This document shows positions 9,187 through 16,762 of a DNA stretch of 64,000 nt, piece by piece. Made by a program: the position numbers and the translations under genes. The DNA is from WLMZ01 sp031367435 (lineage in GTDB: Bacteria; Actinomycetota; Acidimicrobiia; Acidimicrobiales; Ilumatobacteraceae): positions 16,457 to 80,456 of the forward strand of contig JANLPV010000204.1 in the NCBI GenBank assembly GCA_031367435.1. Reading direction: 5' to 3'. Position 1 is the first letter of the stretch. Every line of letters begins with the position of its first letter. The notes under the pieces are model-generated. The model made no database searches. It saw nothing but the letters and a program-made list of their open reading frames with translations, and was not told where the DNA came from.

Positions 9187-9663
9187 GTGCAAATTCGTGT
9201 CACCGTGAACGGCACTACACACGACAGCGACGTCGAACCGCGCACGCTGCTGGTTCATTACGTACGCGAGCAGTTGGGCCTCACCGGCACCAACGTTGGC
9301 TGCGACACGTCCTCGTGCGGAGCGTGCACCCTGCATCTCAACGGCGAGGCCGTCAAGAGTTGCACTGTCTTGGCAGTACAAGCCGACGGCCAGCAAGTGG
9401 CCACCATCGAAAGCCTCGCCGTCGACGGCGTGATGCATCCAATGCAGACCGCATTCATGGAGAACCACGGCCTACAGTGCGGTTATTGCACACCGGGCAT
9501 GGTGATGGCCTCAATCAGCCTCTTGAACGAGAACCCGAATCCAACCGAGGAAGAGGTGCGCCTCGGTCTCGAAGGAAACCTCTGCCGTTGCACGGGTTAC
9601 CACAACATCGTGAAGTCCGTGCTTGCGTGCGCGAACGCGGCAACTGTTTCCGGGGGTAAGTGA
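9187..9663 (+). CDS. coxS: CO dehydrogenase/xanthine oxidase-family small (2Fe-2S) subunit
   Basis: Iron-sulfur subunit of a molybdenum hydroxylase, 158 aa from a GTG at 9187 with AAGGGGA about 7 bases upstream; this fits the usual 155-165 aa, whereas an upstream ATG at 9118 would add an unlikely tail. The N-terminal plant-ferredoxin-type cluster motif is GCDTSSCGACT with a further cysteine in KSCTVLAVQ. The C-terminal cluster motif is QCGYCTPGM followed by NLCRCTGYHNIV. The subunit carries electrons from the molybdenum site to FAD. Its stop overlaps the coxM start (TGATG). No large subunit gene is adjacent or elsewhere in the window, so the substrate (CO or an organic compound) cannot be set. 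Confidence 0.93.
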   Translation: MQIRVTVNGTTHDSDVEPRTLLVHYVREQLGLTGTNVGCDTSSCGACTLHLNGEAVKSCTVLAVQADGQQVATIESLAVDGVMHPMQTAFMENHGLQCGYCTPGMVMASISLLNENPNPTEEEVRLGLEGNLCRCTGYHNIVKSVLACANAATVSGGK

Positions 9664-10484
9664 TGATTCCTGCAGCCTTTGATTACAAGCGCGCCGGGTC
9701 GGCAGCTGAGGCCATTTCGCTCATTAGCGAGTACGGCGATGATGCCAAGTTTCTGGCAGGCGGACATTCGCTGCTGCCGCTGATGAAGTTGCGCCTGGCG
9801 CAGCCATCGGTGCTCATCGACATTGGCCGCATTACCGACTTGTCCTACATACGCGACGCAGGCGATCACATCGCAATCGGTGCGCTCACACGTCACATGG
9901 ACGTCGAGAATTCCACCGTGCTTGCCGAGCACGTGCCGCTGTTGGCGGCCGCAGCATCGAACGTCGGCGACGCGCAGGTGCGCCATCGCGGCACCATCGG
10001 TGGCAGCATTGCTCACGCCGACCCCGCATCTGATTTGCCCGCAACCACGCTGGCACTCGCCGCGACCTATGTGGTGCAAGGACCCAATGGCACGCGCGAG
10101 ATTGCCGCGAAGGATTTCTACCTTGGCTTTCTCGAGTCTGCGTTGGCAGCCGACGAGATCATCACCGAGATCCGAGTGCCGAAAATGGCTGGGGCGGGTT
10201 GGAACTTTCAAAAGTTCAACCGTCGCGCCCAGGACTGGGCCATTGTCGGCGTGGCGGCTTGGCGCCGCGGCAACGAGTCAGGCGTCGGTCTCGTCAACAT
10301 GGGGTCTACGCCCATCCTCGCCAGCAGCGTTGCTGCCGCAATCGCGCAGGGTGCGAGCGTTGCCGACGCGGCCAAGCTTGCTTCAGCTGACGCCGATCCG
10401 CAGGCCGACCTCAACGCAAGCGTTGAGTACCGCACGCATCTCGCCGAGGTTCTGGTTCGCAGGGCGCTCGACGCCTCTTCGTGA
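9663..10484 (+). CDS. coxM: CO dehydrogenase/xanthine oxidase-family medium (FAD) subunit
   Basis: FAD-binding subunit, 273 aa, starting at the ATG overlapping the coxS stop (a GTG one codon earlier is possible). The opening MIPAAFDYKRAGS, the flavin-binding AGGHSLLPLMKLRL near residue 40 and TIGGSIAHADPASDLPA near residue 115 are the two signature FAD loops of the CoxM family. The C-terminal part (from about residue 180) is the CO-dehydrogenase flavoprotein C domain. It accepts electrons from CoxS and passes them to a quinone or other acceptor. An order of S then M with no L next to them is unusual. The next gene is an unrelated phosphatase after 82 bp. Confidence 0.92.
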   Translation: MIPAAFDYKRAGSAAEAISLISEYGDDAKFLAGGHSLLPLMKLRLAQPSVLIDIGRITDLSYIRDAGDHIAIGALTRHMDVENSTVLAEHVPLLAAAASNVGDAQVRHRGTIGGSIAHADPASDLPATTLALAATYVVQGPNGTREIAAKDFYLGFLESALAADEIITEIRVPKMAGAGWNFQKFNRRAQDWAIVGVAAWRRGNESGVGLVNMGSTPILASSVAAAIAQGASVADAAKLASADADPQADLNASVEYRTHLAEVLVRRALDASS

Positions 10485-10566
10485 GCATCCGAACTTCTGG
10501 TCGCCTGATCTTCTGAGCTCGCGAACGACGCCCGTTGGGCAACACCGATGTGTAGCGTTGTGAATC

Positions 10567-11640
10567 GTGTCTGAGTCGACCCACGACGTTGTCGTTCCCT
10601 CTGGGGACGCACTACATCCCGATTCTGTCGCGCCTCGGCCACGTCGGGTTGGCGATGTCGTGCCCCAAGATCCATGGCGCATCGCCCGGCTCGCGGGTTT
10701 TGGACTGTTTGTGGCTGGCTACATCTGGTGGTTCGTCGCCAAGGGTCTGATCATCGACCGCATTTCTGTGGCCATCTCGGTCGGCATCTTCATCACCATT
10801 GGTCACGTTGGTCGACCCCTACGCCGGTGGGCGTGGTTGCTGATCGACGTTCTGTGTTACTGCGTGATGTGGTTGGCGTACGAACAGACCCGCGGTGGCG
10901 CCGACCGCGCTGGCTTTCCACTACAGGTCGAGGCACCGCGCAATATCGATCGATTTCTCTTCTTCGGCGCCGACCCAACAGTGTGGATGCAGCAGCATTT
11001 CTATGATCGGAACTACATCCATTGGTACGACAAAATCGCCTCGGCCACCTACTTCACCCACTTCATCTTTCCGGTCATTGCGCTCGCCGTGCTGTGGGTC
11101 ACAAGTCATCGTGAATGGGCACGTTTCATGAAGCGGTTCGCAAGTCTGCTCTTCGTTGCCTGCACCATGTTCGTACTGTTGCCCACGGTGCCACCGTGGA
11201 TGGCTGCAGACAGAAAGCACTCGTACAGAATTCTGCCGCCACTCGCCCGCCACACCGGCCGTGGATTTTCGTCAATGGGTCTGAAGGGTTTCGTCAACAC
11301 CTGGAACAGTGCGCTCGATTGGGGAAATGCGATTGCCGCGATGCCATCGCTGCACGCCAGTTTTGCGCTCTTCATTCCCGCGTTCTTCTTGCCGCGTATC
11401 AAGCCGATCTGGTTGAAGGTGCTCGTGCTCACGTTCCCGCTGATCATGGCGGCGTCGCTGGTGTATTTTGGTGAGCACTACGTGATCGACGCGCTTGCCG
11501 GATGGACGATTGTGGGTTTGTCGTTTCTCTTCTGGGGCTGGTTCGAGCGTCGTCAACGTCGGGTTCGGGCAACACGTGCGCGTATGGCACTCACGCCCCT
11601 GGTGCCGACAGGTGGTGCCGACATGATGGTGCCGACATGA
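10567..11640 (+). CDS. PAP2/Aur1-like membrane phosphatase or phosphotransferase
   Basis: A 357-aa membrane protein with an N-terminal cytoplasmic tail of about 40 residues and roughly six hydrophobic helices. Late in the protein are the PAP2 motif MPSLHASF and the last-motif YFGEHYVIDALAG, which provide the catalytic histidines. The first PAP2 motif (KxxxxxxRP) is not evident, and the long N-terminal part resembles Aur1/inositol phosphotransferase-type members more than plain PgpB phosphatases. A role in phospholipid head-group transfer or lipid phosphate removal is likely. The last codons lie inside a 14-bp tandem repeat that also contains the next gene's start, so the C-terminal tail (ending MMVPT) seems to have been altered by repeat expansion. 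Confidence 0.8.
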   Translation: MSESTHDVVVPSGDALHPDSVAPRPRRVGDVVPQDPWRIARLAGFGLFVAGYIWWFVAKGLIIDRISVAISVGIFITIGHVGRPLRRWAWLLIDVLCYCVMWLAYEQTRGGADRAGFPLQVEAPRNIDRFLFFGADPTVWMQQHFYDRNYIHWYDKIASATYFTHFIFPVIALAVLWVTSHREWARFMKRFASLLFVACTMFVLLPTVPPWMAADRKHSYRILPPLARHTGRGFSSMGLKGFVNTWNSALDWGNAIAAMPSLHASFALFIPAFFLPRIKPIWLKVLVLTFPLIMAASLVYFGEHYVIDALAGWTIVGLSFLFWGWFERRQRRVRATRARMALTPLVPTGGADMMVPT

Positions 11641-11654
11641 TGGTGCCCACATGA
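11600..11654 (+). repeat. 14-bp tandem repeat across a start/stop overlap
   Basis: Units of TGGTGCCGACATGA: 11600-11612 (13-bp variant), 11613-11626, 11627-11640 and 11641-11654 (one C/G change), then a partial copy. Each full unit ends in ATGA, a start/stop overlap. The phosphatase stop is 11638-11640. An ATG at 11637 opens a five-codon frame (MMVPT) that stops at 11652-11654, overlapping the ATG at 11651 of the next gene. Confidence 0.9.
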
Positions 11655-12046
11655 TGGTGCGGCGCGTCTTGCTCGACGGAGATTTCATCGATGCTGTCGC
11701 CGACATCAACTCGGCCAACCACACCGATGCAACGGCTCTGTACCTCACGCTCGTCGACGGTTACACAGCCGGCAACGAGTTGCTCTTCGCTCTGTCGTCC
11801 ACGCTCGCGCGGGTGCCCAAGTCCGTTCAGCGAACCACGTTTGCGCCAGTATGCACCGTGTGGGTTGCTCGACAGCATCGCTCGGCTGCGCGTCGGGTGC
11901 GTGCCGAGGTGTCGGCCAACGCTGCACTTACGCTCGTGATGCTCGACACCGAAAACATTCGCACGATCGCGACGCTCAGCGCGGAGTTCGCGGGTTTCGA
12001 TTTGCAGTTACTCACCAGTGCTCACCGACCCGCGGCAGACTCCTGA
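11651..12046 (+). CDS. Small PIN-like hypothetical protein
   Basis: 131 aa beginning MMVRRVLLDGDF; either ATG of the pair could start it. The layout loosely fits a PIN nuclease: an acidic pair after the first strand (LLDGDF), a glutamate in NELLFALSSTLARV near residue 44, and late acidic residues in TLVMLDTENI and GFDLQLLTS. No antitoxin gene is next to it, so a toxin-antitoxin role is not supported. It may be a divergent or inactive member. It lies directly after the phosphatase through a repeat-generated minicistron, and ends convergently 14 bp from the next gene. Function is uncertain; codon use looks like the neighbours. Confidence 0.5.
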   Translation: MMVRRVLLDGDFIDAVADINSANHTDATALYLTLVDGYTAGNELLFALSSTLARVPKSVQRTTFAPVCTVWVARQHRSAARRVRAEVSANAALTLVMLDTENIRTIATLSAEFAGFDLQLLTSAHRPAADS

Positions 12047-12060
12047 CTCAGAGCGCGTCG

Positions 12061-12792
12061 TCAGCCCGAAACAACCTCAATGATGAGGCGTGCGGGATTC
12101 GATGCCATCGACACCTTGAAGGCGGGCCTGCCACGCACGCCAACAGCCCAATTCGACACAGCTTCAAAGTCACCGATTTGCACAAGTTTGAGCACCACAC
12201 CACCCTCGACGTTGATCGCCTGCGGACCGGTGTAGGTCTGTGTCGCAGGATTCGTCGACTGATCGAGGCCGGTGCCACCAAAACTTATTTGGAGAGCACT
12301 GTCGCCCGGCAACACCACTGCCAGATCGGACGGATCTTGTTTCACGGGCAACGGCACGTAACGCACGTGATAGTTCGTCGGTGCCTCGGACATCTGGAAC
12401 ACGATGCGATCCAAGCCGACGAGGTGTTGCGCCGTCACTGCCTTGAGTAACACCCTTGGAGCGGCCGTACAGCATCCACTCGTGGGCACGAGCACAGGAT
12501 TGGTTGAGGCACCGAATACCTGCGTACCTCCCAGGGTGGTGGCGACGGTGGTCGGCTCGGTGGACGACACGTCGGACGACGACGTGGATGACGCCGGCGA
12601 CGTGGACGAAGGCGCTGAGGTCGACGAGTCCGAGATCGCTGTTGAAGGCGCTGTCGCCGACGAGGTCGGGGGCAACGTCTGGTTCGAGGATGACGTTGAT
12701 GATCTACACCCAGAGATTGCAAATGCAAGAACCCCAGCGATCGACACGACAAAATGGCTGCGGCGGCGCGACCAGTCACGACTGCTCATCAC
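12061..12792 (-). CDS. AMIN-like domain lipoprotein
   Basis: A 243-aa secreted lipoprotein. The signal peptide ends in lipobox AISGC (Cys29). Residues about 30-85 are a low-complexity Ser/Thr/Pro linker of the kind used to span the cell wall. The C-terminal 140 residues look like the AMIN-like beta-sandwich domain of actinobacterial lipoproteins: HLVGLDRIVFQMSE near the start and a closing KVSMASNPARLIIEV strand. AMIN domains generally bind cell-wall polymers and help place envelope machinery, so a wall-associated role is likely. It is not clearly in an operon; the next gene downstream on this strand is absent and the upstream Dabb gene ends 72 bp away. Confidence 0.75.
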   Translation of the reverse strand: MMSSRDWSRRRSHFVVSIAGVLAFAISGCRSSTSSSNQTLPPTSSATAPSTAISDSSTSAPSSTSPASSTSSSDVSSTEPTTVATTLGGTQVFGASTNPVLVPTSGCCTAAPRVLLKAVTAQHLVGLDRIVFQMSEAPTNYHVRYVPLPVKQDPSDLAVVLPGDSALQISFGGTGLDQSTNPATQTYTGPQAINVEGGVVLKLVQIGDFEAVSNWAVGVRGRPAFKVSMASNPARLIIEVVSG

Positions 12793-12864
12793 GAGCCTCC
12801 TCCCGGCCGTTGCGCAGAACGACTCGCGGTCAGTATCGCGTCACGCAACCCGCTCGGCAAGGCA

Positions 12865-13167
12865 TCAGCCCATGCACTCGAACTGCACTGCAGCACGCTC
12901 GCCAATCCATGGTCGGATGATCTCACCGCGAACCCGATCGTGCTCAGGGTGAGCGTCGTAGATGCGCCAGCCGTCAACCGACGCGAACGTGGCAACGATG
13001 GCAAAGTCCATGTTCGCGGCACCATGCGCACCGACGTCGGGCCCGCACTGGTACGTCAGAATCTCGGATATGAGCGCAGGTAACGATTCGAGCGAGTCCT
13101 GAATTCGCCGAATCTGCTCAGCTGTCGTTTCTGGTTTCCAACGGAAGGAGGCAACGTGGGTGATCAC
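12865..13167 (-). CDS. Dabb-family (stress-response alpha/beta barrel) protein
   Basis: 100 aa from a GTG at 13167 that overlaps the stop of the upstream SDR gene (GTGA). The fold signature of Dabb dimeric alpha/beta-barrel proteins is visible: ITHVASFRWKPETT at the N-terminus, a helix with LPALISEILTYQCGPD, then MDFAIVATFASVDGWRIYDAHPEHD. The YDAHPEHD segment is characteristic. Family members are small stress-linked proteins or cyclases. Coupling to the SDR suggests a joint role in small-molecule turnover, but the substrate is unknown. The open frame extends 24 codons upstream inside the SDR gene, which I reject. Confidence 0.82.
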   Translation of the reverse strand: MITHVASFRWKPETTAEQIRRIQDSLESLPALISEILTYQCGPDVGAHGAANMDFAIVATFASVDGWRIYDAHPEHDRVRGEIIRPWIGERAAVQFECMG

Positions 13168-13910
13168 AACAAACCACCATAGGCGCCTCCGTCGACGTGC
13201 ATCTGCACGCCGGTGACGAACTTGGCGTGATCGCTGCACAAGAACGTGACGACATGTCCGAAGTCGTCGGGATCGCCCATCACACCCGCGGGAATGCCCA
13301 TGGCCGCAGCGTCGGGGGTGGTGCCGTACAACTGCGTGACACGACCGGTGAGGTGCAGCCCGGGCTGCACACTGTTCACGGTGACGCCGTCGTGAGCAAC
13401 CTCACGTGCCACCGTCTTGAGAAAACCTGTTACCCCGGCACGCGCAGTGTTCGACAGGATGAGCGTAGGTATCGGTTGGCGCACCGACACCGAGGTGATC
13501 GCTACAACGCGTCCCCACTTGCGCTCCTGCATTGCGGGTATCGCCGCCTTGCACATGCCCACGATGCTCAGAAGGTTGAGATCGATGCCCACTTGATAGA
13601 GGTCGATATCGGTCGAGGCGAAGGTACCAGCGGGTGGACCGCCCGAATTGGCGACGAGAATGTCGATGCCACCAAGTGCGTCGATCGCTGCGGCCACGAA
13701 TTCGGCTCCACCTTCGGCGGATGAAACGTCGCACACCAACGGTACGCAACCGTGGCCGATCGCGATAGCGGCAGCTTCTATCCGCGCACGGTCACGACCA
13801 CAAATGACGACTTCGGCGCCCTCGGCGGCCAGCGCCTTTGCGGTGGCACGACCAAGCCCGGCCGAGGCACCAGCAACAGCGGCGCGCTTACCTGCAATAC
13901 CTAGCTCCAT
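13164..13910 (-). CDS. SDR-family oxidoreductase with altered YxxxK site
   Basis: 248 aa from the ATG at 13910; a longer frame to 13967 would run into the divergent flavoprotein gene. The NAD(P)-binding GASAGLG motif is at about residues 14-20 and NSGG replaces the usual NAG. The serine of the catalytic site is present (AITSVSVRQP), but where the Tyr-x-x-x-Lys pair is expected the sequence reads SNTARAG, so Tyr is Ser and Lys is Arg. The C-terminal VTGVQMHVDGGAYGG closes the fold in the FabG-like manner. A subgroup of SDRs shows this change, and such members may be non-reductase or use other residues. It is coupled to the Dabb gene downstream. Confidence 0.85.
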   Translation of the reverse strand: MELGIAGKRAAVAGASAGLGRATAKALAAEGAEVVICGRDRARIEAAAIAIGHGCVPLVCDVSSAEGGAEFVAAAIDALGGIDILVANSGGPPAGTFASTDIDLYQVGIDLNLLSIVGMCKAAIPAMQERKWGRVVAITSVSVRQPIPTLILSNTARAGVTGFLKTVAREVAHDGVTVNSVQPGLHLTGRVTQLYGTTPDAAAMGIPAGVMGDPDDFGHVVTFLCSDHAKFVTGVQMHVDGGAYGGLL

Positions 13911-13965
13911 ACGGACGACCGTAGCCGCCGACGAAGTAGGGTGACGTCCACAAGGTGGTGAAACC

Positions 13966-15387
13966 ATGGACGACGATGCGATCGACGAATTTCATCTCGA
14001 CGCCATTGCCGATGCGGACCCGTATCCCTACTGGTACGAAGATGTCGACGAACCAGATTCCAATGTCACGCTGGTTCGTGTGGTCAGCTGCGACCTGTGC
14101 ATCGTGGGCGGGGGCTACGCAGGGCTCTGGACCGCAATCATCGCCAAGGAACGAGACCCGTCTCGCAACGTGATCCTGATCGATGCGCATGAGGTCGGCT
14201 CGGCGGCCAGCGGGCGCAACGGCGGTTTCATGGAGAGCAGCCTCACGCACGGCATCGCCAATGGCCAAGAGCGCTTCCCTGAGGAACTCGATGTGCTCGA
14301 AGACCTCGGGCTGAAGAATCTCAACGACATCGAAGCAGCGATCAAGCGCTACAACATCGACTGCGACTACGAACGCACAGGCGTCATCGATATCGCCACC
14401 ACCTCGCACAGCGACTCGTATTTCGAAGAACTCCGCGACGACTATCAACAGCTGCGCACGCTTGGCCAAAAGGTGGAATTGCTCGATGGTCCAGCAATGC
14501 GCGGCGAGGTGAACTCACCCACCTACACCGGTGGATTGTGGCGCAAGGACCGAGCGGCAATTGTCGACCCAGCGCGATTGGTCTGGGGACTCAAGGCCGC
14601 GGCAGAGTCACTCGGCGTCACGATCTACGAAGACACGAAAGCTCTCTCGATCGACAAAGACGGGGTCGGAGTGATCGTTCGCACGCCGCTCGGCGCGGTG
14701 CGGGCGGGCAAAGTCGCGTTGGCCACCAACGCGTTCAAACCATTGCTGAAGCGTCTCAGTCACTACATGGTGCCCGTGTACGACTACTGCATGGTCACCG
14801 AGCCGCTCACCCCCGCGCAGCTCGCCGACATTGGGTGGACCAATCGTCAAGGTCTCAGCGACATCTCGAATCAGTTTCACTACTACCGACTCACCGAGGA
14901 CAACCGCATTCTGTGGGGCGGCTACGACGTCATCTACTACTGGCGCGGCAAGATCAACTCCGAACTCGAGAGTCGCCCCGAAACCTGGGCCAAGCTGTCG
15001 AAGCATTTCTTCACGACCTTCCCGCAACTCGAGGGCGTCAAGTTCACCCATGCGTGGGGCGGCGTGATCGACACGTGTAGTCGGTTCTGCGTGTTCTTCG
15101 GTGGCGCGATGGGCGGTCGAGTTGTGTATGCGCTTGGCTATACCGGCCTTGGCGTGGCATCAACCCGTTTCGGCGCGGAAGTCATGCTCGATCTGCTCGA
15201 TGGCAAACGCAGCAAGGCAACGCAGACAGCGTTCGTCAAGGACAAGCCGTTGCCCTTTCCGCCTGAGCCATTTCGCTTCATCGGCATTCAAGCAACACGC
15301 TGGTCGCTCAATCGCGAGGACTCCACGGGCAAGCGCAACCTTTGGCTACGCACGCTCGATCGAGCAGGTCTCGGTTTCGACAGTTAG
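13966..15387 (+). CDS. FAD-dependent amine oxidoreductase (DAO family, gamma-glutamylputrescine-oxidase-like)
   Basis: A 473-aa flavoprotein. After an acidic N-terminal stretch, the dinucleotide-binding motif CIVGGGYAGLWTA lies near residues 45-57, followed by the second family motif SAASGRNGGFME. The C-terminal FAD contact VYALGYTGLGVASTR is also clear. This pattern fits DAO-family amine oxidases related to gamma-glutamylputrescine oxidase, which deaminate primary or secondary amines. AAGGTGG lies seven bases before the ATG. The neighbours, a HisD-type dehydrogenase (convergent, 4-bp overlap) and the SDR, suggest catabolism of an amine or amino-alcohol. The actual amine cannot be told from sequence. 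Confidence 0.85.
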   Translation: MDDDAIDEFHLDAIADADPYPYWYEDVDEPDSNVTLVRVVSCDLCIVGGGYAGLWTAIIAKERDPSRNVILIDAHEVGSAASGRNGGFMESSLTHGIANGQERFPEELDVLEDLGLKNLNDIEAAIKRYNIDCDYERTGVIDIATTSHSDSYFEELRDDYQQLRTLGQKVELLDGPAMRGEVNSPTYTGGLWRKDRAAIVDPARLVWGLKAAAESLGVTIYEDTKALSIDKDGVGVIVRTPLGAVRAGKVALATNAFKPLLKRLSHYMVPVYDYCMVTEPLTPAQLADIGWTNRQGLSDISNQFHYYRLTEDNRILWGGYDVIYYWRGKINSELESRPETWAKLSKHFFTTFPQLEGVKFTHAWGGVIDTCSRFCVFFGGAMGGRVVYALGYTGLGVASTRFGAEVMLDLLDGKRSKATQTAFVKDKPLPFPPEPFRFIGIQATRWSLNREDSTGKRNLWLRTLDRAGLGFDS

Positions 15388-16712
15388 CGCGGATAATCGT
15401 CGCGTGCGGCCATGCGCGCGAGACGAATCGTCGCTGTCTCTGCATGCCCTTGCAAACCATCCACCAGCCCGAACGCCTCAGCGTCGAGCGCGATCTGTTG
15501 GGCCGCGATTGGATCGACAACGCGTTGCCACGTGAGCGTCTTGAGGAACTTGGCCACGCTGAGACCGCCGGTATATCGCGAGGCCGCTTGCGTGGGCAAC
15601 GTGTGATTGGTGCCCGTACAACCTTTGTCGGAGTATGTGACAGTTGCGTCGGCACCGAGGAACAATGACCCGTAGTTGCGCAGTCGACGCAGATACCAGT
15701 CGTCGTCGACGGTGTGTATCTCAAGGTGCTCACACGCGATCCAGTCGGCCATCGCCGCCGACTCGTCACGATCGTTCGCTACGAACACCATTCCGTAGTC
15801 ACGCCAAGCTGCGGCGGCAACATCGTGGTTCACCATCGTGGGGAGTTGACGCTCGATTTCGGCGATGACCAGTCGTGCAAATGCCTCGCTGTAGGCAATG
15901 AGATAGGCGGGCGAATTTGGGCCATGCTCGGCCTGACCAAGCAGATCGGCAGCCACAAGAACCGGGTCGGCTGAGTCATCGCACAACACTGCGACCTCTG
16001 ACGGCCCGGCCAGCAGGTCGATGCCCACCCGTCCAAAAAGCTGCCGCTTGGCTTCCGCCACAAAGCTGTTACCCGCGCCGCACAGCATGTCGACTGGCCC
16101 CATGCCTTCGAGCCCGAATGTCATCGCGGCAAGAGCCGGCACTCCGCCGAGGCAGAACATTGCATCAGCGCCCGCGGTGGCCGTCACCCACGTCATCGCC
16201 GGTGATGGACCGGACCCATCGGGCATCGGTGGCGTGCACGTCACGACTCGATCGACGCCTGCGACTTTGGGCACCACAACACTCATCAGTGGCGACGACA
16301 CGATGGGATATCTGCCACCCGGCAGATACGTACCCACCTGTTCGACGGGTATCTGCCGGTGGCCGATGAGCAGGCCGGGCATCGGAGAGAACTCCGTATC
16401 GACCAAGAGCGACCGTTGGTGTTCGGCGAATCCGCGTACCGTGTGCACACTGCGCTGGAATGCCTCACGGAACTCGTCTGGCAACGTTGCTGCCGACCTC
16501 GCGATCTCCGCTGAGCCAATCTCGAAGCTGTCAGGGTTCCAGCCGTCAAGTTCGCGCGAGTAACGGCGAACTGCATCGATGCCATCACGTTCAATAGTGA
16601 GCAGCATCTCGGTGACTCGAGCCTGCACACTTGCATCGGCCGCGTTGCTCGGCGCCGCGGTGGGGTGCTTGAGGATGTTCCAGTCACGAGACGGAAGCGG
16701 TCGTGCTGCCAT
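15384..16712 (-). CDS. HisD-family dehydrogenase, sulfopropanediol-dehydrogenase-like
   Basis: 442 aa from the ATG at 16712, which has GAAGGAG seven bases upstream. It keeps the histidinol-dehydrogenase active site: QAEHGPNS (zinc ligands Gln and His), CEHLEIH (catalytic Glu-His pair), TYSDKGCTGTNH (Asp ligand) and LQGHAE (His ligand). However, true HisD has a PNHVLPTSGTAR-type loop, whereas this protein reads TNHTLPTQAASRYTGGLSVA followed by KFLKTLTWQ, the wording I associate with the HpsN-like branch (2,3-dihydroxypropane-1-sulfonate 3-dehydrogenase). It is not beside other his genes. A catabolic NAD-dependent oxidation of a small polar alcohol to a carboxylate is more likely than histidine synthesis. 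The precise substrate is inferred. Confidence 0.8.
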   Translation of the reverse strand: MAARPLPSRDWNILKHPTAAPSNAADASVQARVTEMLLTIERDGIDAVRRYSRELDGWNPDSFEIGSAEIARSAATLPDEFREAFQRSVHTVRGFAEHQRSLLVDTEFSPMPGLLIGHRQIPVEQVGTYLPGGRYPIVSSPLMSVVVPKVAGVDRVVTCTPPMPDGSGPSPAMTWVTATAGADAMFCLGGVPALAAMTFGLEGMGPVDMLCGAGNSFVAEAKRQLFGRVGIDLLAGPSEVAVLCDDSADPVLVAADLLGQAEHGPNSPAYLIAYSEAFARLVIAEIERQLPTMVNHDVAAAAWRDYGMVFVANDRDESAAMADWIACEHLEIHTVDDDWYLRRLRNYGSLFLGADATVTYSDKGCTGTNHTLPTQAASRYTGGLSVAKFLKTLTWQRVVDPIAAQQIALDAEAFGLVDGLQGHAETATIRLARMAARDDYPR

Positions 16713-16762
16713 GGCGATCTCCTTCGATAGCTCGTTCGAGCCTAACAATGAGGGGTTGGCAA

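Noticed and set aside
11651..12046. VapC-type toxin of a toxin-antitoxin pair
   Set aside because: The PIN resemblance is weak and no small antitoxin gene lies directly upstream or downstream.
15384..16712. Annotation as histidine-biosynthesis hisD
   Set aside because: Loop wording and genome context differ from biosynthetic HisD although the catalytic residues are shared.
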